Of a stretch of DNA of 50,826 nt, positions 40,596-48,434 are shown piece by piece. Under the pieces are notes generated by a model. It was not told the origin of the DNA, did no database searches, and saw nothing but the letters and a program-made list of their open reading frames with translations. Location of the stretch: NCBI GenBank assembly GCA_934533135.1, contig CAKTBG010000019.1, positions 1-50,826 on the forward strand, in the 5' to 3' direction. The stretch is from an uncultured Faecalibacterium sp. (GTDB taxonomy: Bacteria > Bacillota > Clostridia > Oscillospirales > Ruminococcaceae). Made by a program: the position numbers and the translations under genes. Every line of letters starts with the position of its first letter. The stretch's first letter is position 1.

Positions 40596-41465
40596 TCAAT
40601 TTTCTAGGATTTTGCTTTTCAATGTAAAATACAGTCTTTCATGCGTAATTGGATTTGCCATCGAATAACTAAAAGGTATTACATATTTTGCCGCATTGCT
40701 CAATAAATCTATGGTTTCAACTTCTTTGTCATCTTCGTCTTCAATCACTACATTCAACTTGTCGGTGCCAGAATAATCATACGCTTCTTTTACAAATGCA
40801 ATTGCTTGTTCAGCATCCAAGGTTGCACGTTTTCCTCTTCCAACTCTAATTTCAACATTACAATATCGTCCCCCAACCTTTTTCATCGGTGCTAAAATGT
40901 CTTTTAACAGTGATTGAGCAGATAATTCTTCTAACGGATTGGTTTCAGCTGCCATTATAACCTTTCTATATCGCACATCTGAAGTCATCCGCAAAAGACC
41001 TGTTCCTACCTCCTTGACAGCTAATATAACTATTGTACCCTCAGGTGAAAGTTCGCTCAAATACGCTTCCATATTGCGAATGCTTATTCCAAATCGATTT
41101 CTTTGCATATATAATGTATGCGTTTCGGGCGAATAAGCCAATGTTGTCGATTCCGCCGGAACTTCATTATTGCCTAATTTAATAAGATCATATTTTCCAT
41201 CTCCGTGTAAAATTCCAGGAAGAACTTTTTCTCTAATACGAAGTACACGAAGCTCCCATAGCTTCTCTTCATCATGGTACTTACACACATGAAAAACATA
41301 GCTATCCCCGTTGATATTCTTTTGGGTATCCAAAGGGTCCACAGTAGCAACTCTCTTTAATAACTCTTCTAAATTGTAAGATTCACTTCCTGTCACATCG
41401 CTATAACTAGTATATGTCGGTTCCAAGTGATCAAACCTGACAGATTTCTTCTGAATTTCAGACAT
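40596..41465 (-). CDS. Soluble protein of unknown function, possibly DUF6731-like
   Basis: A 289-residue protein without signal peptide or membrane segments. It begins MSEIQKKSVRFDHLEP, with a mixed alpha/beta pattern. The segment VEIRVGRGKRATLD, then a helix, then VETIDLLSNAAKYVIPFSYS resembles, from memory, the DUF6731 group of phage-defence-neighbourhood proteins; a relation to KwaB (DUF4868) is an alternative I cannot test. AAAGGAAC precedes the ATG. It is the first gene of a two-gene operon with a four-helix membrane protein, next to a HipA-like kinase. Confidence 0.7.
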   Translation of the reverse strand: MSEIQKKSVRFDHLEPTYTSYSDVTGSESYNLEELLKRVATVDPLDTQKNINGDSYVFHVCKYHDEEKLWELRVLRIREKVLPGILHGDGKYDLIKLGNNEVPAESTTLAYSPETHTLYMQRNRFGISIRNMEAYLSELSPEGTIVILAVKEVGTGLLRMTSDVRYRKVIMAAETNPLEELSAQSLLKDILAPMKKVGGRYCNVEIRVGRGKRATLDAEQAIAFVKEAYDYSGTDKLNVVIEDEDDKEVETIDLLSNAAKYVIPFSYSMANPITHERLYFTLKSKILEN

Positions 41466-41634
41466 TTTGTGTTCCTTTCTATATCTAAGTTTTTATGTTT
41501 GGACAAAGAAAGACATCTTCAACTCGCGTTATGTCTCTTAGAACATCCAGTCAATCTGTTCTGGTTTTCTTTTCATATAGTATCATAAGAAAAGTCCAAT
41601 ACATTGTATTTCAGTGTTGAAAATTTTTTCTTTA

Positions 41635-42729
41635 TCAATTCGTGTTACTTTCCATAAGAACTTTCCAACGTTTGTTATATATTTCATTCCACCTATCATT
41701 AGTATCAAATATATTTTTACTTACTTCACAAATCTGGTTTATGCCAGTCTTCTTAACTGCCTCCACCGCTGCTTCTCTCTGGCTCAAGTGCCGCTTTCCA
41801 ACAGTCAGGCAGTTTGCTCCATCCAGCGTGTCATACTGCTGGAATGCTCGGTTGAAGTCCATCAGATCATGCAGACGGATAGGTTGATTCGTCTCATTGT
41901 CCACCAACAGACCCCAGTTTTCCCAATGGCGGTCGGTGTTGCCCACCAGATAATCCAGAATGTTCATCATATAGTATCCGTGAGCATCCAGTTCCAGAAT
42001 TTTATCCAGCGTGTTCCAATCATGGTTTGTGCAGTAGACATCATAGGCTGCATACGTCACAAGGCTATATCGCTGCGAGGTCATAATTCTGCTGATGGAA
42101 ACCGGCTCGTTCTCAAACATCCCCTGCTCATATAGAACCTGATGGCAGTCAAAGCATCGGCAGATTTTACTTGCCAGCACTTCGCGCTCGACTGCATCTT
42201 GTCCGCCATCTTTGTAAAGATAGAAGCCATCATCCTTGCGCACCCACGCTTTCGGATAGCATCCACCAGTGGACAAATCATTCGCTAAAAGATGTGCATT
42301 TGTCACAGTCATCTGATGCCCACGCAGTGCAATATCCACAAGAGCATTGCTTAAAGAGTGTGTGTAGAGATTGATATCCTCAAATCGGACAGTCTCATTT
42401 TCTCCTTTTACCCAGAACACATCCAGCAAAGATAAGCAGTGGTAAGAAAGTGCAATTTGAGCGCGCTCGCGGTCTGTAACACTCTGGGATGCGCCGATAC
42501 TATTCAGAATCTCTTTCGCGTAGGTACGATCCAGCGTCAGCATACGGGATGCACACCAATAATAAAAATTGGTTACATTATTGATTCGATCATCAAAGTC
42601 ATTCGATTCTTCCAGCACTAAATCGTATGGCATAAAATCTTCAAGGTAAACTTTGCATTCACCAGCCGTGCTCACCTGTGCCACGCACTTTTCCATGTGC
42701 ATGACACAATAGACTGTTGCTTCACCCAT
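41635..42729 (-). CDS. HipA-like kinase-fold protein
   Basis: A 364-residue protein with the HipA/PI3K-like catalytic loop GNTDRHWENWGLL (Asp266 as likely base, Asn271 as metal ligand) followed by the DFG-like LMDFNRAF (Asp291). The N-terminal 150 residues are specific to this subgroup. Such stand-alone HipA-like proteins occur in Firmicutes mobile elements; no HipB-type antitoxin gene is next to it. The ATG at 42729 is chosen because AAGGTGGTG lies 6 bases upstream; the frame is open 33 codons further but that part overlaps the promoter. The protein substrate is unknown. Confidence 0.85.
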   Translation of the reverse strand: MGEATVYCVMHMEKCVAQVSTAGECKVYLEDFMPYDLVLEESNDFDDRINNVTNFYYWCASRMLTLDRTYAKEILNSIGASQSVTDRERAQIALSYHCLSLLDVFWVKGENETVRFEDINLYTHSLSNALVDIALRGHQMTVTNAHLLANDLSTGGCYPKAWVRKDDGFYLYKDGGQDAVEREVLASKICRCFDCHQVLYEQGMFENEPVSISRIMTSQRYSLVTYAAYDVYCTNHDWNTLDKILELDAHGYYMMNILDYLVGNTDRHWENWGLLVDNETNQPIRLHDLMDFNRAFQQYDTLDGANCLTVGKRHLSQREAAVEAVKKTGINQICEVSKNIFDTNDRWNEIYNKRWKVLMESNTN

Positions 42730-42774
42730 TGCTTTCACCACCTTATTTGACCAATGCACGCCGTCTTTTCTACT

Positions 42775-42803
42775 ATTGTACCGTCTTTCTACTTGTAAAA
42801 CAA
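42775..42803 (-). promoter_or_regulatory. Promoter of the HipA-like gene
   Basis: On the minus strand TTGTTT (42798-42803), a 17-bp spacer and TACAAT (42775-42780), 45 bp upstream of the ATG. Confidence 0.75.
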
Positions 42804-42870
42804 GCCTGTTCTGCATACTGTAATCCAAAAAATCTCACCCAGATAATATAATCGTGATCCGAAACCTCTG

Positions 42871-42898
42871 AGCCGAAAGACTCAGGGGCTATTTTTAT
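42871..42898 (+). terminator. Leader hairpin before two small peptide genes
   Basis: CCTCTGAG pairs with CTCAGGGG (one T-G pair) around CCGAAAGA and is followed by CTATTTTTA. A TATAAT box lies at 42847-42852. It may be an attenuator in the leader of the small peptide genes. Confidence 0.4.
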
Positions 42899-42916
42899 GT
42901 CTGGAGGTGATTTTTC

Positions 42917-42967
42917 ATGCTGTTCCGTATCATCGTTGTCATCATCACTATTACGGTTTCGTTCTAA
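42917..42967 (+). CDS. 16-residue hydrophobic peptide
   Basis: The reading frame MLFRIIVVIITITVSF starts 6 bases after GGAGGTGAT, a near-consensus ribosome site. It is entirely hydrophobic apart from one Arg and could be a membrane peptide or a leader peptide. It is followed after 30 bp by a second small frame with its own strong ribosome site. Too short to judge by composition; support is the ribosome site and the tandem arrangement. Confidence 0.4.
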   Translation: MLFRIIVVIITITVSF

Positions 42968-42997
42968 GCTGCACCCGCACAGAAAGGAGATATCCCA

Positions 42998-43090
42998 ATG
43001 AACTTTTTACCTGAACTCATTCAGAAACTTGGCACGGTTCTTGTTGAAGTCCTCGTGCTGATTGCTGAAGAAGTCGAAAAGAAAAACTAA
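42998..43090 (+). CDS. 30-residue amphipathic peptide
   Basis: It starts MNFLPELIQKLGTVLVEVLV, continues with an acidic stretch and ends in EKKN. AGAAAGGAGA is 7 bases upstream of the ATG. It would form one hydrophobic/amphipathic helix with a charged C-terminus, the general shape of type I toxins and small membrane peptides. No antisense RNA can be identified by eye. It ends 10 bp before the hairpin-rich element at 43101. Confidence 0.5.
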   Translation: MNFLPELIQKLGTVLVEVLVLIAEEVEKKN

Positions 43091-43100
43091 CGAGTCAAAA

Positions 43101-43324
43101 CCACCGGCTGAGCCGGTGGCTTGAGTAAGCCCTAGAAGGGCACCTTACTGGCAAAGCCCCTTAAGGGGCCACGAGCAAGCATCTTTCATCTGCATTACCT
43201 GCCCTACCGCTCTAACGAGCTATGTTGCAAAGTGCATCTTCTAAGATGACAATTTCTCTGTCATCTCGCTTCGCTTGAATCTTATAGCTAAAGCATTTTC
43301 TACTCCACCAGCAGAGCTGGTGGT
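43101..43324. mobile_element. Hairpin-bounded structured element (IS200/IS605-type MITE or ncRNA candidate)
   Basis: A 224-bp non-coding element with a hairpin at each end: CCACCGGCTGAGCCGGTGG at 43101-43119 and CCACCAGCAGAGCTGGTGG at 43306-43324, in the same orientation. Between them are GCCCTAGAAGGGC, GCCCCTTAAGGGGC, a CATCTTCTAAGATG hairpin and ATGAC/GTCAT. IS200/IS605 transposons have such subterminal hairpins, and their guide RNAs are similarly structured. No transposase or TnpB gene is inside or next to it. Confidence 0.55.
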
Positions 43325-43372
43325 TGTCGCTCGCTCAAGCTACCCAAAACAAATCGAAAAGGAGATTCTACT

Positions 43373-44308
43373 ATGTCCGCAAATGTTGAAACCATGTTCT
43401 CTGTCCGTGAGACCCCTTGGCACGGCCTTGGCCGTATTGTCATGGATGCCCCTGCAAGCCGTGAAGCCTTGGAGCTGGCCGGTCTGGATTGGCAGGTGGA
43501 AAGCCGCAACATCTATTCCGGCGCGGGTACTATGATCCCCGGCTATCGGGCTAACGTCCGCAGTACCGATGATGCTGTTCTGGGCGTGGTGTCTGACCGC
43601 TACCGCATTGTGCAGAACGAAGAAGCATTTCAGTTCACCGATGACCTGCTGGGTGAGGGTGTCACTTACGAAACTGCCGGTTCTTTGCAGAGCGGCAAGA
43701 AGGTCTGGATGCTGGCGAAGCTGCCGGAGAAATACATCATCGCCGGAGACGAAGTGACACCGTATCTTGTGTTCTTCAATAGTCACGATGGCAGTTCTGG
43801 TGTCAAGGTCGCCATGACCCCGGTTCGTGTGGTCTGCCAGAACACCCTGAACCTGGCTCTGGGTACGGCAAAGCGCATTTGGACTGCTCGCCACACCGAA
43901 AATGTTCTGCTCCGGGTTCAGGATGCCCGTGAAACCTTACAGCTTGCCAACAGCTACATGGGGGAGCTGGGCAAGGGCATCCATGAGCTGACCACCATCA
44001 AGCTGTCTGACCGCAAGGTGCAGGAGTTTATCAACGAGTTTTTCCCTGTGACCGAAGATCTGACTGAGGGCCAGCGGAAGAACAACCTGCGTATGCAGGA
44101 AGATTTGAAGGCTCGCTATTATAACGCACCGGATCTGGAATGGGTCGGAAAGAACGGCTGGCGGTTCGTAAACGCTGTTTCGGATTTTGCCACCCATGCA
44201 GACCCCATCCGTAAAACTCGCAACTACAACGAAAACCTATTCCTGCGCACCGCAGAGGGCAATCCCATGATCGACAAGGCTTACAAGATGGTGCTGGCAG
44301 CAGCATAA
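43373..44308 (+). CDS. DUF932 (YfjQ-like) phage/plasmid protein
   Basis: A 311-residue protein with the DUF932 signature: METMFS-type N-terminus (VETMFSVRETPWHGLGRIV), LGVVSDRYRIVQNEEAF and VRVVCQNTLNLALGTAKRIW. Members are common on plasmids, phages and integrative elements; a role in DNA maintenance or recombination is suspected but not established. AAAAGGAGATTC precedes the ATG. It is the first of four closely spaced genes that include a YqaJ nuclease and a single-strand annealing protein. Its GC content is higher than that of the HipA-like gene. Confidence 0.9.
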   Translation: MSANVETMFSVRETPWHGLGRIVMDAPASREALELAGLDWQVESRNIYSGAGTMIPGYRANVRSTDDAVLGVVSDRYRIVQNEEAFQFTDDLLGEGVTYETAGSLQSGKKVWMLAKLPEKYIIAGDEVTPYLVFFNSHDGSSGVKVAMTPVRVVCQNTLNLALGTAKRIWTARHTENVLLRVQDARETLQLANSYMGELGKGIHELTTIKLSDRKVQEFINEFFPVTEDLTEGQRKNNLRMQEDLKARYYNAPDLEWVGKNGWRFVNAVSDFATHADPIRKTRNYNENLFLRTAEGNPMIDKAYKMVLAAA

Positions 44309-44318
44309 AGGAGGACGT

Positions 44319-44657
44319 ATGAACGATGTGAGCAACCGGGCTGTCCGGGAATTTTCTGAGTTCCTGAACAGCATCGAAGCCGATTTTCCAAAGCCTACTT
44401 GCACCACGGCATACGAGATCACGATGAAAAGCACCATCGTCAGTGCCTTGATTACGCTGGACACCGAAAAGCAGATGGACGAGCGTTTCTGGAACCATCT
44501 CCGGGTGCAGCGGAATATTCTGGATTTCCTGTATACCCTGTGGCTGGATGATGACCGCACCTTGGTGGACGAGTTTTCCACTATTATGAAAGACTTGGTG
44601 GAATATGATTTCTCTATCGCAGAAGAACAGCTGAAAGAGAGGTTAAGCATTGCATGA
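44319..44657 (+). CDS. Small helical protein of the recombination module
   Basis: A 112-residue acidic, all-helical protein of unknown family. AAAGGAGG is upstream of the ATG, and its stop overlaps the start of the YqaJ gene (ATGA), so the two are translationally coupled. It shows no cysteine cluster or DNA-binding motif. The conserved setting between DUF932 and YqaJ genes suggests an accessory part of the mobile-element recombination operon. Confidence 0.75.
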   Translation: MNDVSNRAVREFSEFLNSIEADFPKPTCTTAYEITMKSTIVSALITLDTEKQMDERFWNHLRVQRNILDFLYTLWLDDDRTLVDEFSTIMKDLVEYDFSIAEEQLKERLSIA

Positions 44658-45586
44658 AAAGGCTTGTATCTACATTGAATTTGTCCAAAGAAGCTTGGCT
44701 TCGCTACCGTAAGTGCGGCATTACCGGCACGGATGCCGGGGCTATCCTTGGCCTGAATCCCTATCGCTCTGCATTTCAGGTATACCATGATAAAATCAGC
44801 GATACCATTGAGAATATCGACAACGAGGCTATGCGGCAGGGCCGTGACTTGGAGGATTATGTGGCACAGCGGTTTACCGAAGCCACCGGCCTGAAGGTGC
44901 GCCGGGCAAATGCCATCTACCAGAGCGAGGAACATCCGCTGCTTCTGGCAGACTTCGACCGCCTGATCGTTGGGCAGAAAGCCGGGTTGGAGTGCAAAAC
45001 GGTTTCGCCCTTTTCTGCGGACAAGTGGGCTGATGGGAAAATCCCGGCTCACTATCTGGCGCAGGTTGACCACTACTTAGCCGTCAGCGGTTTCGACTGC
45101 TGGTATGTGGCGGCTCTGATTTTCGGCAGAGAGCTGGTGATCCACAAAATCGTGACGGATAAGCAAGTGCTTTCTGATCTTATTGATAAGGAAGAGCTTT
45201 TCTGGACGAACCATGTTGTGCCCCAGATTCCCCCTGCACCCAACGGTTGCGATTGTGACACCCAGCAGATCAACCAGATGTATGAGGTAGACAACCGGGA
45301 CAAGACTGCTGACCTGAGTGCTCTGCATGGACTTCTGGATAAGCGGCAGGAGCTTTCTGACCAAATCGAGCAGATGGAACAGGAGAAAACGGCCATCGAG
45401 CAGCAGGTCAAGCTGAAAATGCAGGATGCCGCCTATGGCACAGCACCGGGCTATAAGGTATCGTGGGTATCCTCCGAAAGTAAGCGTGTGGATTCCCAAC
45501 GTCTGCGGAAAGAGCAGCCGGACATTTTCAACCAGTACAGCAAAAATGTAAGCAGCCGCAGGTTCACCATCGTTCATGCGGCATAA
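44654..45586 (+). CDS. YqaJ-type recombination exonuclease
   Basis: A 310-residue PD-(D/E)XK nuclease of the YqaJ/lambda-exonuclease type that resects DNA ends for annealing. Motifs are GITGTDAGAILGLNPYRSAF (residues 22-41), the acidic RQGRDLEDYV, LLADFDRLI (metal-binding Asp) and ECKT (Glu and Lys of the catalytic core). A coiled-coil stretch follows (SDQIEQMEQEKTAIEQQV), near residue 240. It is coupled to the preceding gene and 60 bp upstream of the DUF1071 annealing protein gene; the pair resembles phage Red-type systems. Confidence 0.92.
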   Translation: MKRLVSTLNLSKEAWLRYRKCGITGTDAGAILGLNPYRSAFQVYHDKISDTIENIDNEAMRQGRDLEDYVAQRFTEATGLKVRRANAIYQSEEHPLLLADFDRLIVGQKAGLECKTVSPFSADKWADGKIPAHYLAQVDHYLAVSGFDCWYVAALIFGRELVIHKIVTDKQVLSDLIDKEELFWTNHVVPQIPPAPNGCDCDTQQINQMYEVDNRDKTADLSALHGLLDKRQELSDQIEQMEQEKTAIEQQVKLKMQDAAYGTAPGYKVSWVSSESKRVDSQRLRKEQPDIFNQYSKNVSSRRFTIVHAA

Positions 45587-45646
45587 ATTTTGTATCAGGT
45601 GGCAGGGAGTAAATACTCTGCCGCCTTTTTTCTTGGAGGTTATCTT

Positions 45647-46363
45647 ATGGCCACAGAAAATCCGTTCGTAAAATTATTCGCTATCGACTTCAAAGATCAT
45701 CTGGAAGTCAAAAAGTCCGGCAACACGGAACTGAAATATGTAAGCTGGGCGTATGCTTGGGCAGAGGTGAAGAAGCTGTATCCCGCTGCCAGCTACGAGG
45801 TCAAGAAATTCAACGGCCTGCCCTATGTTTATGACCCCATAACCGGCTTCATGGTGTATACCACTGTCACGATTGAGGGCGTTTCGCACGAAATGTGGCT
45901 GCCTGTACTGGATGGCGCAAACAAAGCCATGAAAGCCACGCCTTATACCTACACCACCCCGAAATGGGACTATAATCCGCAGACCCGCCGCCGTGAAAAA
46001 ATCGGCATGGAAGAACGCACCGTAGAAGCCACCTCCATGTTCGATGTGAATAAGGCTATCATGCGGTGCTTGGTGAAGAACCTTGCCATGTTTGGCTTAG
46101 GTCTGTATGTCTATGCCGGAGAGGATTTGCCGGAGGATGCTGCACCGCAGCCGGATGCCGAACCACAAAGGCAGCCGAAACCGAGATCCTTTACCCCGAA
46201 GCAGGAACAGCCGCCTGTCCCCTGCATCTGCGCTCGCTGCAATCAGCCCATCAAGAGGGTCAAGTTGAAAGATGGCTCCATCATGCAGGCAGCAGAGTTT
46301 GCAGCCACCCATGAGGGGATGTGCGCAGACTGCTACAAAGCAACCAGATTGAACGTAGCATAA
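45647..46363 (+). CDS. DUF1071 (Sak-like) single-strand annealing protein
   Basis: A 238-residue protein. The N-terminal 150 residues match the DUF1071/Sak-type recombination mediator (ENPFVKLFAIDFKDHLEVKK, YVSWAYAWAEVKKLYP and a C-terminal VNKAIMRCLVKNLAMFGLGL). A Pro-rich linker leads to a zinc-ribbon-like tail with CICARC and CADC. The ATG at 45647 has TTGGAGG upstream; the frame is open earlier without a site. It probably binds single-stranded DNA and anneals it to homologous DNA after YqaJ resection. Confidence 0.88.
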   Translation: MATENPFVKLFAIDFKDHLEVKKSGNTELKYVSWAYAWAEVKKLYPAASYEVKKFNGLPYVYDPITGFMVYTTVTIEGVSHEMWLPVLDGANKAMKATPYTYTTPKWDYNPQTRRREKIGMEERTVEATSMFDVNKAIMRCLVKNLAMFGLGLYVYAGEDLPEDAAPQPDAEPQRQPKPRSFTPKQEQPPVPCICARCNQPIKRVKLKDGSIMQAAEFAATHEGMCADCYKATRLNVA

Positions 46364-46444
46364 TAAAACTGCTCTATTTCGATGTCACTTGATTCTTGTA
46401 TGATTCTATATTTCATGGTACACTTATAGTAGTAAGTTCTGAAA

Positions 46445-46460
46445 GCTCACATCTGTGAGC
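46445..46460. promoter_or_regulatory. Perfect palindrome just upstream of the AAA-ATPase gene
   Basis: GCTCACA-TC-TGTGAGC, ending 4 bp before the AAAGGAG ribosome site. It could be an operator or an RNA hairpin affecting translation. Confidence 0.45.
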
Positions 46461-46475
46461 AGAAAGGAGCAGTGC

Positions 46476-48149
46476 ATGGCAGATTTGCAGTTTCCTGTTG
46501 GAATCTCGAATTTCTCAGAGATTCGCACCAAAGGATATTATTATATTGATAAGACTAATCTGATTGCAGAAATTCTGGATGGCGGCATTCCTAAAGTCAA
46601 CTTGATTACTCGTCCCCGCCGCTTCGGAAAGTCTCTCGGTATGAGCACTCTTGCAAACTTTCTGGATATCACTCTGGACAGCAAGCAGTTGTTTGAGGGA
46701 TTGGCGATTTCCAAAAATACGGAACTTTGCAAAAAGTGGATGAATCAGTGTCCTGTCGTGTTTTTCTCTTTCAAGGACACGGACGGTCTGACCTTTGAAA
46801 GCGCCTATGGAATGCTGTGCATGAAACTGGCATTTGCATTTCAGGATTATCAGTTTCTTTTGGATGACGCTGCTATTTCCGACGATGACAAAGGCATCTT
46901 TAAGCGGATTCTGGGACGCACTGCATCCATGGATGAAACCAAAAGCTGCTTTTTGCTGTTGACCCGGATGCTGGAAATCCATTTCAAAAAGTCGGCGGTC
47001 GTCATTCTGGATGAGTATGATGTTCCCATTGCAAAAGCCAGCAGCAACGGATATTATTCGCAGATGCTGGACGTGATGCGAGCTATGATGAGCACCACGC
47101 TCAAAGACAATACTTCGCTTGACTTTGCTGTTGTTACTGGCTGCCTGAAAATTGCAAAAGAAAGCATCTTTACCGGGACGAACAATTTTGTTTCGGATAC
47201 GATTCTTTCTCCCCGGTTGAGCGAATCCTTTGGTTTTACACAGGCAGATGTAGATCAAATGCTGAAAGATGCTGGTCTTGAATCGCAGTCTGCTGAAATC
47301 AAGGCATGGTACGACGGTTATCATTTTGGCGATGCAGACATTTATTGTCCGTGGGACGTGATCAGTTATCTGCGGGATTTCCAGTATGGTGTAGCACAGA
47401 AGCCGAAAAGCTATTGGAAAAACACCAGTGATAACGCCATCATCCGTTCTTTCATCGACTATGCAGGCGACAATATCACCACAAAGCTTGAAACTCTGAT
47501 GGCTGGCGGCTCCATTGTTCAGCATATTGAAGAAAACCTGACCTACGATTATCTGCACTCCTCTGAGGAAAATCTTTGGAGTGTGCTGTATCTGACAGGC
47601 TATCTGACCAAGGTGCGGGATAAAGATCTGACGGATTCGCTGCCGGATGGCTGCTCTGCGTTGATGATTCCCAATGCAGAGATTCGGGAAATTTTTGAAA
47701 CCACTGTAAGCAAATGGTTTGACGACAGTGCAAAGGCATGGAACCGCAGCCCGTTGTTTGATGCAGTCTGGAGCGGAAACAGCGAAGCTCTGACAAAAGA
47801 AATGACCAAGCTGCTGCGCATGACCATCAGCTACCATGACTATCGGGAGGATTTTTACCACGCTTTCCTTGCAGGCATCTTTACTGGTGCTGGCTATGTG
47901 GTAGAATCCAACAAAGAGCATGGCGAGGGGCGCAGCGATGTTATCGTAAAGGATATCCGCAATGGCCGTGTGGCAATTTTTGAAGCCAAGTATGCCAAAA
48001 CTCTGGATGCTCTGCCGGATGCCTGTGATACTGCCATTCAGCAGATCAATGACCGGATGTATGCAGCGGACTTCCGGGATGACTATGATGACATCCTCTG
48101 CTATGGCATCGCGTTCTTCAAAAAGCGTTGCATGGTAAGGAAAAAATAA
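46476..48149 (+). CDS. AAA-ATPase-like protein with PD-(D/E)XK nuclease domain
   Basis: A 557-residue protein. The N-terminal AAA-ATPase-like domain (about residues 5-260) has a Walker-A-type loop RPRRFGKSLGMSTLANFL and a Walker-B-like VVILDEYDVPI. The C-terminal DUF1703-type PD-(D/E)XK domain (about 450-550) has GRSDVIVKDIRNGRVAIFEA with Asp and Glu-x-Lys spacing. The family is highly multiplied in gut anaerobes, where its role is unsettled. The ATG at 46476 has AAAGGAG upstream. A UUCG-capped terminator follows. Confidence 0.92.
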   Translation: MADLQFPVGISNFSEIRTKGYYYIDKTNLIAEILDGGIPKVNLITRPRRFGKSLGMSTLANFLDITLDSKQLFEGLAISKNTELCKKWMNQCPVVFFSFKDTDGLTFESAYGMLCMKLAFAFQDYQFLLDDAAISDDDKGIFKRILGRTASMDETKSCFLLLTRMLEIHFKKSAVVILDEYDVPIAKASSNGYYSQMLDVMRAMMSTTLKDNTSLDFAVVTGCLKIAKESIFTGTNNFVSDTILSPRLSESFGFTQADVDQMLKDAGLESQSAEIKAWYDGYHFGDADIYCPWDVISYLRDFQYGVAQKPKSYWKNTSDNAIIRSFIDYAGDNITTKLETLMAGGSIVQHIEENLTYDYLHSSEENLWSVLYLTGYLTKVRDKDLTDSLPDGCSALMIPNAEIREIFETTVSKWFDDSAKAWNRSPLFDAVWSGNSEALTKEMTKLLRMTISYHDYREDFYHAFLAGIFTGAGYVVESNKEHGEGRSDVIVKDIRNGRVAIFEAKYAKTLDALPDACDTAIQQINDRMYAADFRDDYDDILCYGIAFFKKRCMVRKK

Positions 48150-48159
48150 TTATTCACTT

Positions 48160-48195
48160 AGGGGAGTATCTTCGGATGCTCCCCTTTCCTTTTTC
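48160..48195 (+). terminator. UUCG-capped terminator
   Basis: AGGGGAGTATC, loop TTCG, GATGCTCCCCT (one T-G pair), then TTCCTTTTT, 10 bp after the AAA-ATPase stop codon. Confidence 0.92.
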
Positions 48196-48289
48196 GGGGC
48201 AGTCCATGTGGAGTATCCTGCTTTTTTGTATAATGAAAAGGTACTCCGGCAAGCACCGTGTCCCCGGTAGACATTCCTACAGGTCTAGG

Positions 48290-48375
48290 ACCCGCGCACT
48301 AATCAAAGCCCCACTGGGGCTTTGATTGCCTTCGCTGCGCTTCGGCACGTGCTTTTCGAGTCCCTAATTCTCCAC
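48290..48375 (+). other. Hairpin and tRNA-tail-like sequence beside the recombinase (candidate attachment site)
   Basis: TCAAAGCCCC-ACT-GGGGCTTTGA is a perfect hairpin. At 48355-48375 lies a TTCGAGTC + CCTAATTCTCCAC sequence identical at 20 of 21 bases to the tRNA 3' fragment at 39842-39862 but on the opposite strand. No tRNA body is upstream here. I see no gene between 48200 and 48424. Confidence 0.6.
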
Positions 48376-48399
48376 ACACGAACCTACAAACGAGAATGC

Positions 48400-48434
48400 A
48401 ACAAAAAAGAGCCACCAACCAAAGTTAGTGACTC
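48400..48434 (-). terminator. Terminator of the serine recombinase gene
   Basis: On the minus strand GAGTCACTAAC pairs with GTTGGTGGCTC, then TTTTTTG. The first arm includes the recombinase stop codon at 48425-48427. Confidence 0.82.
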
